Shown one piece after another: positions 35,958 to 44,704 of a DNA stretch of 64,000 nucleotides (positions are counted from its first letter, which is position 1; every line of letters starts with the position of its first letter). Position numbers and translations under genes: made by a program. A model generated the notes under the pieces. That model did not search any database, was not told the DNA's origin, and saw nothing but the letters and a program-made list of their open reading frames with translations. Source of the DNA: Flavobacterium sp. M31R6 (GTDB lineage Bacteria > Bacteroidota > Bacteroidia > Flavobacteriales > Flavobacteriaceae); the NCBI RefSeq assembly GCF_013284035.1, contig NZ_CP054141.1, positions 434,001 through 498,000 of the forward strand, written 5' to 3'.

Positions 35958-37427
35958 CTAACTTTTAGTTGGTCGTTTTAAAATTCGTAAAAGTGTTTCT
36001 TTTTCGTTATAATATATGAAGCCCATAAATACCGCTAAAAGTGATATCCCAATAAAATAATTACCGCTAAAACCATAAAAAGAAATACATGAAAAACCTG
36101 TTGATAAACCAAGATAACCAACAATTTTTTTCTTGTCATAAGGAATTGGATAGTACTTATTTCCGAGATAATAGGAAATGAACATCATGCTCCCATAAGC
36201 CGAAATGGTAGCAATTGCCGAGCCGTAATAACTGTATTTTGGAATCAATAAATAATTTAATATCAAGGTTACCGCTGCACCAACTATAGAAATATAGGCT
36301 CCAACATAAGTCTTATCGATCAGTTTATACCAAACGGAAAGATTGGTATAAATCCCCAAGAAAAAATTGGCCAAAATTATCAGCGGAACAACTTTCATCG
36401 CTTCCCAATAAGAGGAATTTGGAATCATAACTTGTTTCAAAAGATCGGCAAATACGATTACGGTCAATAAAATAAAAGATCCGAAAATGACAAAATATTT
36501 TGTAACTGTTGCGTAGGTTTGTTGTGCATTTTCGTTGGAGGCATGGCTAAAAAAGAAAGGCTCAATTCCTAACGTATAAGCGGTTCTATACAAAACCATA
36601 AAAAGTCCTAATTTATAACAGGCAGAATAAACCCCTACTTGCTCAGCTGCAATATTGGCCGGTAATAATTTACCCAAAAGAATTTTGTCAAACTGCTCGT
36701 TAATCGCAAAAGCAATTCCGGCAACCATAATGGGCAATCCATAACGCATCATTCGTTTCCAAAGTTCGTAATCGAATTTCCATTTTATTGTAAAATAGTC
36801 TGGAAAGAGCACCACAAAAGTTAGAAAACTGGCTATGATGTTGGCAAGGAAAATATACCCTATCTGGAAATTATCAATATAAACGGAGCTCAAAAAACTG
36901 TCGGGTTGTGATACCGAAATACTTGGCAAATAGAGTAGAAAAAACAAATTGAACGATAGATTGACTACTACATTTCCAATTTTGATTAAAGCATAAAACT
37001 TCGGTCTTTGATTAGCTCTCAACTTTGAAAAAGGAACAATTACTAACGCATCCAACGCTAAAATCCAAATGGAATAGGTGATGTATTGCGTATCCACTCC
37101 TGACCAAAGCGCTAATGAGTTTCGAAACAATAACGCTATAAAAACAAAAAGAATTGTGGACCAGAAAATGGAAACTGTTGTCGTCTCTACAACACTTTCT
37201 TTATTTTTTTCGGAATTATAAAATCTAAAAAAAGCAGTTTCCATACCATAGGCAAGAATGACATTGAAAAAAATCATCCAAGCAAAAATGATGGATACTT
37301 TACCATATTCTTCTTTTGGAAGCAAGTGAGTGTAAAGCGGCACCAAAAGGAAACTAAACATCCTTGGTATTACTGTGGCAAGTCCATATATGGCCGTTTG
37401 TTTAAAAAGCTTTTTATATAATCCCAA
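35958..37427 (-). CDS. Oligosaccharide flippase / polysaccharide export membrane protein (489 aa)
   Basis: Inner-membrane Wzx-like flippase of the MATE/MOP superfamily, with about 12-14 hydrophobic helices and the N-terminal block YGLATVIPRMFSFLLVPLYT typical of the family. It likely moves lipid-linked oligosaccharides across the membrane. The start codon is TTG (37425-37427); no in-frame ATG exists nearby upstream, and the N-terminus LGLYKKLFKQ fits the family. It precedes dut and the NDP-sugar gene on the same strand. Confidence 0.9.
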   Translation of the reverse strand: MGLYKKLFKQTAIYGLATVIPRMFSFLLVPLYTHLLPKEEYGKVSIIFAWMIFFNVILAYGMETAFFRFYNSEKNKESVVETTTVSIFWSTILFVFIALLFRNSLALWSGVDTQYITYSIWILALDALVIVPFSKLRANQRPKFYALIKIGNVVVNLSFNLFFLLYLPSISVSQPDSFLSSVYIDNFQIGYIFLANIIASFLTFVVLFPDYFTIKWKFDYELWKRMMRYGLPIMVAGIAFAINEQFDKILLGKLLPANIAAEQVGVYSACYKLGLFMVLYRTAYTLGIEPFFFSHASNENAQQTYATVTKYFVIFGSFILLTVIVFADLLKQVMIPNSSYWEAMKVVPLIILANFFLGIYTNLSVWYKLIDKTYVGAYISIVGAAVTLILNYLLIPKYSYYGSAIATISAYGSMMFISYYLGNKYYPIPYDKKKIVGYLGLSTGFSCISFYGFSGNYFIGISLLAVFMGFIYYNEKETLLRILKRPTKS

Positions 37428-37455
37428 AATGAATTTTCTGTTAATTATTATAAAA

Positions 37456-37463
37456 CAAAAATA
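37456..37463 (-). promoter_or_regulatory. -7 box of flippase gene
   Basis: The minus strand reads TATTTTTG, matching TAnnTTTG, 29 bases before the TTG start. It overlaps the terminator of the GNAT gene. Confidence 0.45.
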
Positions 37464-37487
37464 ACCAATTCTTTGGTTACTTTTTGT
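37457..37487 (-). terminator. Terminator of GNAT gene
   Basis: The stem TAACCAA / TTGGTTA, with A and T runs on both sides, lies just after the GNAT stop codon on the minus strand. Confidence 0.7.
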
Positions 37488-37526
37488 GTTTTGCTGTTGA
37501 ATAAAGTTTCAAAAATGAAAATGAAA

Positions 37527-37964
37527 TTATGTTAATCCATCTTCATTTAACATTTTCAAAAAATGAAAGCCACGAGGTTCATATCCTTGATTGTAATAAA
37601 AACGATGCGCTGTGAAATTTCCGGTGAAAGCATCCAAAACAATTGCAGTACAACCTTCCGCTCGAGCCTTAGTGTCAATGTAATCTGTCATCATTTTTCC
37701 TATTCCTTTAGCGCGATGTTCAGAATGAACAATAAAATTATCAATTTCTATATACTTTCCAGTCCAAAGTTTTATTGCTGTCCAAAAACCAGATAGTCCA
37801 ACGCAGGTGTCATTTTCAAAAACCGCGACTTGTTTATAATTATGCGGAACCATTTCCTGCAAGTAAGATTGATACTTTTCTAATGTAAGTTTGGGATACA
37901 AATGTTGCATCACTTCGATTTGGGCGAGCATTTCTGGAACGGTGGTAAGTTCGACGATTTTCAA
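37527..37964 (-). CDS. GNAT family N-acetyltransferase (145 aa)
   Basis: Acetyl-CoA-dependent acetyltransferase. The acetyl-CoA loop is HRAKGIGKMMTDYI (R-x-x-G-x-G/A variant) with the family strand YIEIDNFIVHSEHR before it and the C-terminal FYYNQGYEPRGFHFLK. I place the start at a TTG at 37962-37964 (LKIVELTTVPEM), because the open frame running up to 38105 codes for sequence unlike the family and would read through the predicted promoter. A shorter ATG (about residue 12) is the alternative. Substrate unknown. Confidence 0.8.
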   Translation of the reverse strand: MKIVELTTVPEMLAQIEVMQHLYPKLTLEKYQSYLQEMVPHNYKQVAVFENDTCVGLSGFWTAIKLWTGKYIEIDNFIVHSEHRAKGIGKMMTDYIDTKARAEGCTAIVLDAFTGNFTAHRFYYNQGYEPRGFHFLKMLNEDGLT

Positions 37965-37989
37965 TTGATCGGTATTTAAAAATATATGA

Positions 37990-37997
37990 CAAAAATA
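37990..37997 (-). promoter_or_regulatory. -7 box of GNAT gene
   Basis: The minus strand reads TATTTTTG, matching TAnnTTTG, 26 bases before the TTG start. The gap from here to 38107 shows nothing else I can name. Confidence 0.45.
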
Positions 37998-38107
37998 ATC
38001 AAAAAGAAACGATTCAAAAAAGTAAAGAAAATTTATTGAAATATCACTAAAAGTGGGTATTGCATAAACCTTTCCAATGACTGATATTTGTAGAACAAAA
38101 TACAAGT

Positions 38108-38344
38108 AAGGGGTTTATAAAGCTAATTTGTCCCCCACAAAACAGAGCATAAGGGTTTATAAAGCTATTGTTCCCTTTAAAAACAGCCATAGGTGAAAGC
38201 TAAGATTCACCTTTAAAAAAACAGAGCATAGGGGTTTATAAAGCTAATTGTTCCCTCAAAAAAAAGCCCAGGGAAAAGCTAGATTAACCCTTAAACATAG
38301 AGCCAAGGACTATAAAGCTATTTGTTCCATTAAAAACAAAGCAT
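38108..38344. repeat. Array of six ~40-bp hairpin units with invariant AAAGCTA core
   Basis: Six tandem units (38108-38150, 38151-38190, 38191-38229, 38230-38269, 38270-38305, 38306-38344; 36-43 bases). Each has a short stem around AAAGCTA, which is present in all six, and a trailer ending in AACAGAGCAT or similar. The stems differ yet still pair: GGGG/CCCC in unit 1, AAGGG/CCCTT in unit 2, AGGTGAA/TTCACCT in unit 3, AGGG/CCCT in units 4 and 5, GGA/TCC in unit 6. It lies between the atpG terminator and the GNAT promoter, so by this reading it is outside both mRNAs. No open frame covers it convincingly. Confidence 0.8.
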
Positions 38345-38371
38345 AAAAAAAGAGCCGTTCGGCTCTTTTTT
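38345..38371 (-). terminator. Terminator of the ATP synthase operon
   Basis: AAAAAGAGCCG and CGGCTCTTTTT form a strong stem with a TT loop just downstream of atpG; the runs of A and T let it act on either strand. Confidence 0.92.
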
Positions 38372-38391
38372 CATTTTATGCATTTTATACA

Positions 38392-39252
38392 TTATCCTTT
38401 CAAAGCTTCCGCACCACCAACAATCTCTAGGATTTCGTTAGTAATAGCAGCTTGACGAGCCTTGTTGTAAGTCAATTTCAATTGATCTCTCAAGTCGGTT
38501 GCGTTGTCTGTTGCTTTGTGCATTGCAGTCATACGTGCTCCGTGCTCTGAAGCGAATGAATCACGAATACCTTTGTATAATTGTGTTTTCAAAGCTTTTG
38601 GGATTAACGTCATTACAATTTCTTCCTTTGCAGGTTCAAAAATGTAATCTCCCGATGAAACTGGTTTGTCTGATTGAATAGGTGCCAACGGCAAAAATTG
38701 TTCTGTTTGTACAATTTGAGTAGCGGCATTTTTAAATTGATTGTAAACCAATTCGATTCTGTCGTATTCACCTGAAACAAATTTATCAGTTAATGTTTTT
38801 GCAATAACAGCAACATTATCAAAAGTCAATTGATCAAAAACAGAACTTTGATTATCAATCACAGTCAATGTTTTTGATAAAATATCGTTTCCTTTTTTAC
38901 CGATAGCAAAAATATCTACTTGCTTACCCGCATAATATTCAGAACGGTTTTTAGCTTCCTTAATTACATTCGTATTAAAAGCTCCACACAAACCTCTATT
39001 AGATGTGATGGTAACAATTAAAACTTTTTTTACTTCACGTTGTGTAGTAAATTCTCCACCAACATCTCCATCAAGAGAAGCTGAAAGATTTTGTAATAAT
39101 TCCGTTAATTTTTCGGCATAAGGGCGCATTGCTGTGATCGCATCTTGTGCTTTCTTTAGCTTTGCTGCAGAAACCATTTTCATTGCCGATGTAATTTGCA
39201 TCGTAGATGAAATGGAAGTAATTCTATTACGGATTTCCTTTAAATTTGCCAT
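38392..39252 (-). CDS. atpG: F1Fo ATP synthase subunit gamma
   Basis: Central rotor shaft of F1. At 286 aa it shows the N-terminal helix ANLKEIRNRITSISSTMQIT and the C-terminal helix block with RQAAITNEILEIVGGAEAL, both standard. It is the last gene of the atp operon, 73 bases after atpA across a palindromic spacer. Confidence 0.97.
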   Translation of the reverse strand: MANLKEIRNRITSISSTMQITSAMKMVSAAKLKKAQDAITAMRPYAEKLTELLQNLSASLDGDVGGEFTTQREVKKVLIVTITSNRGLCGAFNTNVIKEAKNRSEYYAGKQVDIFAIGKKGNDILSKTLTVIDNQSSVFDQLTFDNVAVIAKTLTDKFVSGEYDRIELVYNQFKNAATQIVQTEQFLPLAPIQSDKPVSSGDYIFEPAKEEIVMTLIPKALKTQLYKGIRDSFASEHGARMTAMHKATDNATDLRDQLKLTYNKARQAAITNEILEIVGGAEALKG

Positions 39253-39276
39253 TTTATTTTTAAGTAAATAGTAATA

Positions 39277-39315
39277 AGTAATTAGTGATTAGCATTCGAC
39301 CAATCACTAATTACT
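39277..39315. repeat. AATTAGT-type palindrome between atpA and atpG
   Basis: The 14-base arms AGTAATTAGTGATT (39277-39290) and AATCACTAATTACT (39302-39315) are perfectly complementary around an 11-base loop. The arms are made of repeated 7-base-like words. In the mRNA this would form a strong hairpin between the two cistrons. Confidence 0.8.
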
Positions 39316-39325
39316 ATTCACTAGA

Positions 39326-40903
39326 TTAGTTATATTTCGCTGAAATTTCTTTTGCAACAGTTTCAAGTACGTCTGTAATTTCATCTGTTAATTTTCCTGC
39401 TTTCAAAGCATCAAGAGTAGCTCTGTGTTTGTTGTTCAAGAATTCCAAGAAATCTTTCTCAAATTCTTTCACTTTATTCACAGGAACATTTCTTAATAAG
39501 TTTTTAGATCCAGCATAAATAATTGCAACTTGGTCTTCAACAGTATAAGGGTCGTTCAAACCTTGTTTCAAGATTTCAACGTTTCTTTTTCCTTTTTCAA
39601 TTACGTTCAATGTAACAGCATCAAGGTCAGAACCAAATTTAGCAAACGCTTCCAATTCACGGAATTGTGCTTGATCTAATTTCAAAGTACCTGCTACTTT
39701 TTTCATTGATTTAATTTGAGCATTACCTCCAACACGAGATACAGAAATACCTACGTTAATCGCTGGACGAACCCCAGAGTTAAACAAATCTCCATCCAAG
39801 AAAATTTGACCATCTGTAATCGAAATTACGTTTGTTGGGATATATGCTGATACGTCACCTGCTTGTGTTTCGATAATTGGCAATGCAGTCAAAGAACCTC
39901 CACCTTTTACGATTCCTTTCAAAGAATCAGGTAAATCATTCATATCTTTTGCAATTCCATCATCAGCAATCACTTTACAAGCACGCTCTAATAAACGAGA
40001 GTGTAAGTAGAAAACGTCTCCAGGATATGCTTCACGTCCCGGTGGTCTTCTTAATAAAAGAGAAACCTCACGGTAAGCAACAGCTTGTTTAGATAAATCA
40101 TCATAAACAATTAAAGCCGGACGACCAGAATCTCTAAAATATTCTCCAATAGCAGCACCTGCGAAAGGAGCATAAACTTGCATTGGAGCAGGATCAGAAG
40201 CATTTGCAGCTACAATCACAGTATATGCCATTGCTCCTTTTTCTTCTAACATTTTTGCAATTCCTGCAACAGTAGAAGCTTTTTGGCCAATTGCAACATA
40301 TATACAGAATACTGGTTTCCCAGCATCGTAAAATTCTTTTTGATTTAAGATGGTATCAATACAAACAGTAGATTTTCCTGTTTGACGGTCACCAATAACC
40401 AACTCACGTTGTCCACGACCAACTGGGATCATAGCATCGACCGCTTTTACACCTGTTTGCAAAGGCTCAGTTACTGGTTGACGGAAGATAACTCCAGGAG
40501 CTTTTCTTTCCAAAGGCATTTCGAATAATTCACCACCAATTGGTCCTTTTCCATCAATTGGAAAACCAAGAGTGTTCACTACACGTCCTACCATTCCTTC
40601 TCCTGTTTTAAGGGAAGCAATACGTTGTGTTCTTTTTGCAGTAGATCCTTCTTTGATTCCTGTTGAAGGTCCTAATAATACAACCCCAACATTGTCTTGT
40701 TCAAGGTTCAAAACGATAGCCTCTAATCCGTTTTCGAATTCAACTAACTCACCGTATTGAACATTTGAAAGCCCATAAATAAGAGCAATACCATCTCCAA
40801 CTTGAAGCACTGTACCTACTTCCTCTAGCGTAGCACCAGATTCAAAACCTTCTACTTGCTTTCTTAATATTGCTGATATTTCAGCAGGTTTAATTTCCGC
40901 CAT
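39326..40903 (-). CDS. atpA: F1Fo ATP synthase subunit alpha
   Basis: Regulatory/non-catalytic nucleotide-binding subunit of F1. Walker A is GDRQTGKST, followed by the family signatures [13 protein letters not shown] and [20 protein letters not shown]. Length of 525 aa is normal. Confidence 0.98.
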   Translation of the reverse strand: MAEIKPAEISAILRKQVEGFESGATLEEVGTVLQVGDGIALIYGLSNVQYGELVEFENGLEAIVLNLEQDNVGVVLLGPSTGIKEGSTAKRTQRIASLKTGEGMVGRVVNTLGFPIDGKGPIGGELFEMPLERKAPGVIFRQPVTEPLQTGVKAVDAMIPVGRGQRELVIGDRQTGKSTVCIDTILNQKEFYDAGKPVFCIYVAIGQKASTVAGIAKMLEEKGAMAYTVIVAANASDPAPMQVYAPFAGAAIGEYFRDSGRPALIVYDDLSKQAVAYREVSLLLRRPPGREAYPGDVFYLHSRLLERACKVIADDGIAKDMNDLPDSLKGIVKGGGSLTALPIIETQAGDVSAYIPTNVISITDGQIFLDGDLFNSGVRPAINVGISVSRVGGNAQIKSMKKVAGTLKLDQAQFRELEAFAKFGSDLDAVTLNVIEKGKRNVEILKQGLNDPYTVEDQVAIIYAGSKNLLRNVPVNKVKEFEKDFLEFLNNKHRATLDALKAGKLTDEITDVLETVAKEISAKYN

Positions 40904-40941
40904 CTTAATTTATAATTTAGACACTTAAATGTGTAATAAAA

Positions 40942-41475
40942 CTAATTACTTAACTCTCTCTTTAATATTTGTAATCTGTTGGCAACAGAAGCATTATACT
41001 GCTGATCACCTATTCTTAATATAAATCCTCCAATGATAGCAGGATCTACAATGTTTTCAATCGTGATTTTTTTATCAGAAAGTGTTGCTATTTTAGCCAA
41101 AACTTTAGCTTCAAGCGCAGCATCCATAGCAACTGCTGTAGTTACTTTTGCTACTTCAACATTATTCATGATATCAAATAATTTGCTATACTCTGCAGCA
41201 ATAACATCTAAAATTTCAAATCTTTTGTTTTCAAATAACAAATGAAGCAAACCCTTAGTTACATTATTAACAGTAGCAAAAACTTCTAAAAGTGCTTTCT
41301 CTTTCACTTCTACTTTAATGGTTGGATTTTGAATAAAAGTACTCAACTCCAAATTACCCTTAATCGTTGAAGCAATAGATTTCATGTCATTATTCACAGC
41401 TTCAGCTACCCCTTTTGAATTGGATAAATCTAAAATTGCGGTTGCATAACGAATTGCTGCTCTAGTACTTGCCAT
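40942..41475 (-). CDS. atpH: F1Fo ATP synthase subunit delta
   Basis: Peripheral-stalk subunit joining F1 to the b subunits. The 177-aa length, N-terminal helix STRAAIRYATAILDLS and C-terminal motif VDPAIIGGFILRIGDQQYNAS (split here as VDPAIIGGF and LRIGDQQ) identify it. It lies 2 bases from atpF. Confidence 0.96.
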   Translation of the reverse strand: MASTRAAIRYATAILDLSNSKGVAEAVNNDMKSIASTIKGNLELSTFIQNPTIKVEVKEKALLEVFATVNNVTKGLLHLLFENKRFEILDVIAAEYSKLFDIMNNVEVAKVTTAVAMDAALEAKVLAKIATLSDKKITIENIVDPAIIGGFILRIGDQQYNASVANRLQILKRELSN

Positions 41476-41477
41476 GA

Positions 41478-41978
41478 TTAGTTCAATTTTACGTCACCTA
41501 ACAATTTCTCAACCAATTTAGTTTGAGCTTCTTTGTTAGATAGTTCATCTTTTAATATTTTTTCAGCAATGCTAAGAGATAATGTAGAAACATGTAATTT
41601 CAATTCAGCCATAGCTGCATTTTTTTCGCTTTCAATTGCAGCCTTCGCTTGATCGATCATTTTTTGACCTTGAGCTTGAGCTTCAGTTTTTGCATCATCA
41701 ACCATTTTGTCTTTCATTTCGCGAGCATCTTTAAGCATGTTGTCACGCTCTAATCTAGCTTCTTGCAAAATACGTTGATTATCTGCCTGTAAATTTTGCA
41801 TTTCTTTTCTAGCATTTTCAGCAGAAAGTAATGCGTTTTTAATTCCTTCTTCTCTATCGTTTACAGCATCAAGAATAGGTTTCCAAGCGAATTTTTTCAA
41901 TAAGATTATTAATCCGATAAATATTAATACTTGCCAGAAAAACAAACCTAACTCAAACTGATTTATTAACTTTTCCAT
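41478..41978 (-). CDS. atpF: F1Fo ATP synthase subunit b
   Basis: Membrane-anchored peripheral stalk. One N-terminal membrane helix (FFWQVLIFIGLIILLKKFAW) is followed by a long charged coiled coil. Length of 166 aa is normal. A 15-bp stem-loop separates it from atpE. Confidence 0.96.
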   Translation of the reverse strand: MEKLINQFELGLFFWQVLIFIGLIILLKKFAWKPILDAVNDREEGIKNALLSAENARKEMQNLQADNQRILQEARLERDNMLKDAREMKDKMVDDAKTEAQAQGQKMIDQAKAAIESEKNAAMAELKLHVSTLSLSIAEKILKDELSNKEAQTKLVEKLLGDVKLN

Positions 41979-42061
41979 TTTTATAAATTGTATATATTTT
42001 TAAATTGTATTTTAAAAAATAAAATTTAATCTGTTTAATATAATTTTCAACATTTAATTAA

Positions 42062-42096
42062 AACAATAGTTACAACCAACCGTTGTAACTATTGTT
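42062..42096 (-). promoter_or_regulatory. Strong stem-loop between atpE and atpF
   Basis: A perfect 15-bp stem (AACAATAGTTACAAC at 42062-42076, complement at 42082-42096) with a 5-base loop lies directly after the atpE stop codon. It could protect the atpE message or partly terminate transcription, giving more c than b subunits. Structure seen; role inferred. Confidence 0.7.
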
Positions 42097-42113
42097 TGTT
42101 TTTTAAGTGCTAA

Positions 42114-42305
42114 TTAAGCTGCGAATAACGCTGCGAAACCAATACCTTCAATAAGTGCAGCTGCAATAAGCATAGCTGTTTGGATTTTTCCAGAAGCTTC
42201 TGGTTGACGAGCAATAGCATCCATTGCTGAACCACCAATTCTACCAATTCCTAAACCTGCTCCAATTACAATTAATCCTGCTCCTACGAAATTTAAACCT
42301 TCCAT
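42114..42305 (-). CDS. atpE: F1Fo ATP synthase subunit c
   Basis: Rotor-ring proteolipid: two membrane helices joined by the polar loop ARQPEA, with the proton-carrying Glu in helix 2 (ALIEGIGF). Length is 63 aa, short but within the family's range. No sodium-type ligand set is evident, so proton coupling is likely. Many c subunits are needed per complex, which fits the stem-loop after it. Confidence 0.96.
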   Translation of the reverse strand: MEGLNFVGAGLIVIGAGLGIGRIGGSAMDAIARQPEASGKIQTAMLIAAALIEGIGFAALFAA

Positions 42306-42418
42306 AATATATATATTAAAAATTAAACATTCAATTTGATTTCAGAATGAAGATTAACGATTTTAAATTTCAGAATGCAAATCTACATTCAAAAATCATA
42401 AATCTAAAATCTACAATC

Positions 42419-43570
42419 TTAATGAGCTTCCTCATGATGATGCTCTTCTACTGCCATACCGAAATACAAAGCAGAAAGCAAGGTAAAAATATACGCTTGT
42501 AAAAACGCAACTAATATTTCAAGAATAGAAAGTGCAAATGACAAACCAAATGACAAACTGCTTCCTATCCAGCTTTTAAAGATAAACATCAAACCAATAA
42601 TACTCATCAATACAATGTGTCCAGCAAAAATATTCGCATACAAACGTATCATTAATGAAAAAGGTTTAATAACTACTCCTAATAATTCTATTGGAGCCAA
42701 TACAATTCGCATTGGTTTTGGCACACCTGGCATCCAGAAAATGTGTCCCCAATAATTTTTATTGGCAGTGAGGTTTGTGATTAAAAACGTTAATATAGCT
42801 AATGAAAATGTAATAGTAAGATTTCCTGTTACATTGATCCCGAATGGCATCAAACCGAAAATATTTAAAAACAATATGAAGAAAAAGATAGTCAATAAAT
42901 AACTCATGTATTTCTTATAATGTTTCTCTCCAATATTTGGGATTGCAATTTCATCACGAATAAACAATACAACTGGCTCAAAGATGCGCCCAACTCCAGA
43001 AGCAATTCCGTTATTTTTAGAGTATGATTTTGCCAAACCTGTAAAAAGTAAAAACATCAAAATCGCAGCTAATAGTATAGAGAAAACTGTTTTTGTAATT
43101 GACAAATCTATAGGACGCGCATTGGTTACAAATCCTGTTTTTTCATCTTCGGTAATTGTACCAGCCGCATCGGTTTTATAAATTTTCCCGTCGTGGTGGT
43201 TTATTTTGTAGAAATTTCCATTTGATTCAGCAACTGCTTCTCCATGTTCGAATTTTGAAGAAGAGAAAATTTGAAAACCATTATCATAAATAATAATAGG
43301 TAATGCAAAACCGTAATGAACTCCAGTTTCATCATCTTGAAAAAAAGAAAATTCGTGAGAATCTAAAACGTGATGTTTTATAAATGCCTTTACTTTAGAT
43401 TTCACATCTGTTGGTTCAGCATGTGCTTCGTGGCTTGCTTCTGCACCTTCATGTGCTACTACAGTTTGAACAGTTGTAGTGTCCTTTTCAGGATTTGCCA
43501 TACTAATAAAAGGAAGACATATAACGAAAGTCGCTATAATAAATCTAAGTGCTTTGTTGGAAATCACCAT
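42419..43570 (-). CDS. atpB: F1Fo ATP synthase subunit a
   Basis: Proton-channel subunit. The essential Arg is in MIRLYANIFAGH near residue 310. At 383 aa it is longer than the ~250-270 aa of E. coli because of an N-terminal extension of about 150 residues carrying a signal-peptide-like start (ending MA), then a His-rich and periplasmic-looking segment. Such extensions are seen in other Bacteroidota. The last residues are His-rich (EEHHHEEAH). It has its own -7 box. Confidence 0.95.
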   Translation of the reverse strand: MVISNKALRFIIATFVICLPFISMANPEKDTTTVQTVVAHEGAEASHEAHAEPTDVKSKVKAFIKHHVLDSHEFSFFQDDETGVHYGFALPIIIYDNGFQIFSSSKFEHGEAVAESNGNFYKINHHDGKIYKTDAAGTITEDEKTGFVTNARPIDLSITKTVFSILLAAILMFLLFTGLAKSYSKNNGIASGVGRIFEPVVLFIRDEIAIPNIGEKHYKKYMSYLLTIFFFILFLNIFGLMPFGINVTGNLTITFSLAILTFLITNLTANKNYWGHIFWMPGVPKPMRIVLAPIELLGVVIKPFSLMIRLYANIFAGHIVLMSIIGLMFIFKSWIGSSLSFGLSFALSILEILVAFLQAYIFTLLSALYFGMAVEEHHHEEAH

Positions 43571-43613
43571 ATCTCTTAAATATCTTATTTTTTAACGATT
43601 CTAAAATTTGGTG

Positions 43614-43621
43614 CAAAGGTA
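43614..43621 (-). promoter_or_regulatory. -7 box of atpB
   Basis: The minus strand reads TACCTTTG, matching TAnnTTTG, 44 bases before the atpB start, so the structural atp genes can be transcribed separately from sprE. Confidence 0.55.
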
Positions 43622-43689
43622 CATTTTTTATTAATACTCAAAAGCATATAAAAGTATTTTTTTGAGAATTTGATTCACAGAGGTATCGA

Positions 43690-44082
43690 TTATTGCTTTT
43701 CGTTTACTAAGCGTATTGTAAAAAGGGTCTCAATTGTTAAAAAGACAATAAACAATATAAGAAAATTTATTCTTTCTGTAGGATCACTCGGTTTTGGAAC
43801 TTGCAATAATGGCCTCAAAATCAAATAACAAAAAACCATCTTTATGCTGGTGGCCAAAAGGAAAGACATCCCGACATTGTCAAAACTTCTTTTTTTAATT
43901 GTTAACAAAACTTTGAAAATAATCATCGACAAAACCGTGAAAAACAAATAAAGCGTTCCCAGAGAATAGTGAAAAGCCTTTTGGTTGACGTTTAAACCAT
44001 AGAAAATCATTTTATGAATTACGTATAATAGGAATGCAATACCCCCTAAAGTTAAAAATGGGAGTGCTTTTTTAAAATTCAT
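43690..44082 (-). CDS. AtpI-like four-helix membrane protein (130 aa)
   Basis: Four hydrophobic segments (about residues 8-27, 40-62, 72-92, 105-125) and no other motif. Position between atpZ and atpB matches the AtpI slot of atp operons, where the protein helps c-ring assembly or magnesium supply. Sequence similarity to AtpI cannot be judged by eye, so the name is from topology and place. Confidence 0.75.
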   Translation of the reverse strand: MNFKKALPFLTLGGIAFLLYVIHKMIFYGLNVNQKAFHYSLGTLYLFFTVLSMIIFKVLLTIKKRSFDNVGMSFLLATSIKMVFCYLILRPLLQVPKPSDPTERINFLILFIVFLTIETLFTIRLVNEKQ

Positions 44083-44095
44083 TATGCTTTCGATT

Positions 44096-44329
44096 TTATT
44101 GTTTTTTGTTGATTTCGTTTACTTGCCGGATAACATTATACATTGCCAAAACAACGCCTACCATTGCCATCACTTTTACATAATAGACTTTTGTGCTGGG
44201 ATGATTCTCGTCCAACCAATTTCCAAAATAGGCAAACAGGAAAATAATAACCCCCATTTGGATTGGAATATTAATTAGAGCCAACCATTTATTGTAGTTG
44301 TTCTTTTTAGGGTCATTATTCGTTGGCAT
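44096..44329 (-). CDS. atpZ: AtpZ/AtpI family protein (77 aa)
   Basis: Small protein with two membrane helices (WLALINIPIQMGVIIFLFAY and VKVMAMVGVVLAMYNVI), matching the AtpZ family that lies upstream of atp operons. The start at 44327-44329 (MPTNNDPKK) overlaps the end of the bactofilin gene by 14 bases; a longer frame would add 15 residues that only mirror the bactofilin end. Role in ATP synthase assembly is from the family. Confidence 0.85.
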   Translation of the reverse strand: MPTNNDPKKNNYNKWLALINIPIQMGVIIFLFAYFGNWLDENHPSTKVYYVKVMAMVGVVLAMYNVIRQVNEINKKQ

Positions 44330-44702
44330 TTTTTGTTCCTTTAGTGCTATTAGATAACATAACACAGGTTGCATTGAAAGTGGCCCCTGGCTCTACAGAT
44401 AATTTACCTATAATAACTTCTCCAATAATACTGGCCGATTCTTTAATGTTTAAAGTATCCTCAATCTGAATTTTCCCCTCGAATTTTCCTTCTATGTCTG
44501 CCGTATTACAAATGATATCCCCTTTGACACTTCCTGCGGGCCCAATCACCAATTTTCCACTAGATGTAAAATTCCCTATCAGTTCACCGTCTAATCTAAA
44601 ATCGGCAGGCGAAATTATGTCCCCGTGTATTGTAGTACCTTCCACTATTCTATTAGTTTTTCCTAGAACATCTGTTAACGATTTTGGTTTTGTATCAAAC
44701 AT
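44316..44702 (-). CDS. Bactofilin family protein (polymer-forming cytoskeletal, 128 aa)
   Basis: Bactofilins form nucleotide-free beta-helical filaments that position cell-envelope machinery. The DUF583 core is seen as short beta-helix turns (GTTIHGDIISPADFRLDGEL, SGKLVIGPAGSVKGDI, ASIIGEVIIGKLSVEPGATF). It starts 2 bases after the sprE stop, so the two are co-transcribed. Confidence 0.9.
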   Translation of the reverse strand: MFDTKPKSLTDVLGKTNRIVEGTTIHGDIISPADFRLDGELIGNFTSSGKLVIGPAGSVKGDIICNTADIEGKFEGKIQIEDTLNIKESASIIGEVIIGKLSVEPGATFNATCVMLSNSTKGTKNANE

Positions 44703-44704
44703 AA

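Noticed and set aside
37965..38105. N-terminal extension of the GNAT frame by 47 residues
   Set aside because: The extra residues are hydrophobic and unlike GNAT proteins, and they cover the predicted -7 box at 37990-37997.
38108..38344. CRISPR array
   Set aside because: Units are contiguous and all parts are related; there are no unique spacers between identical repeats.
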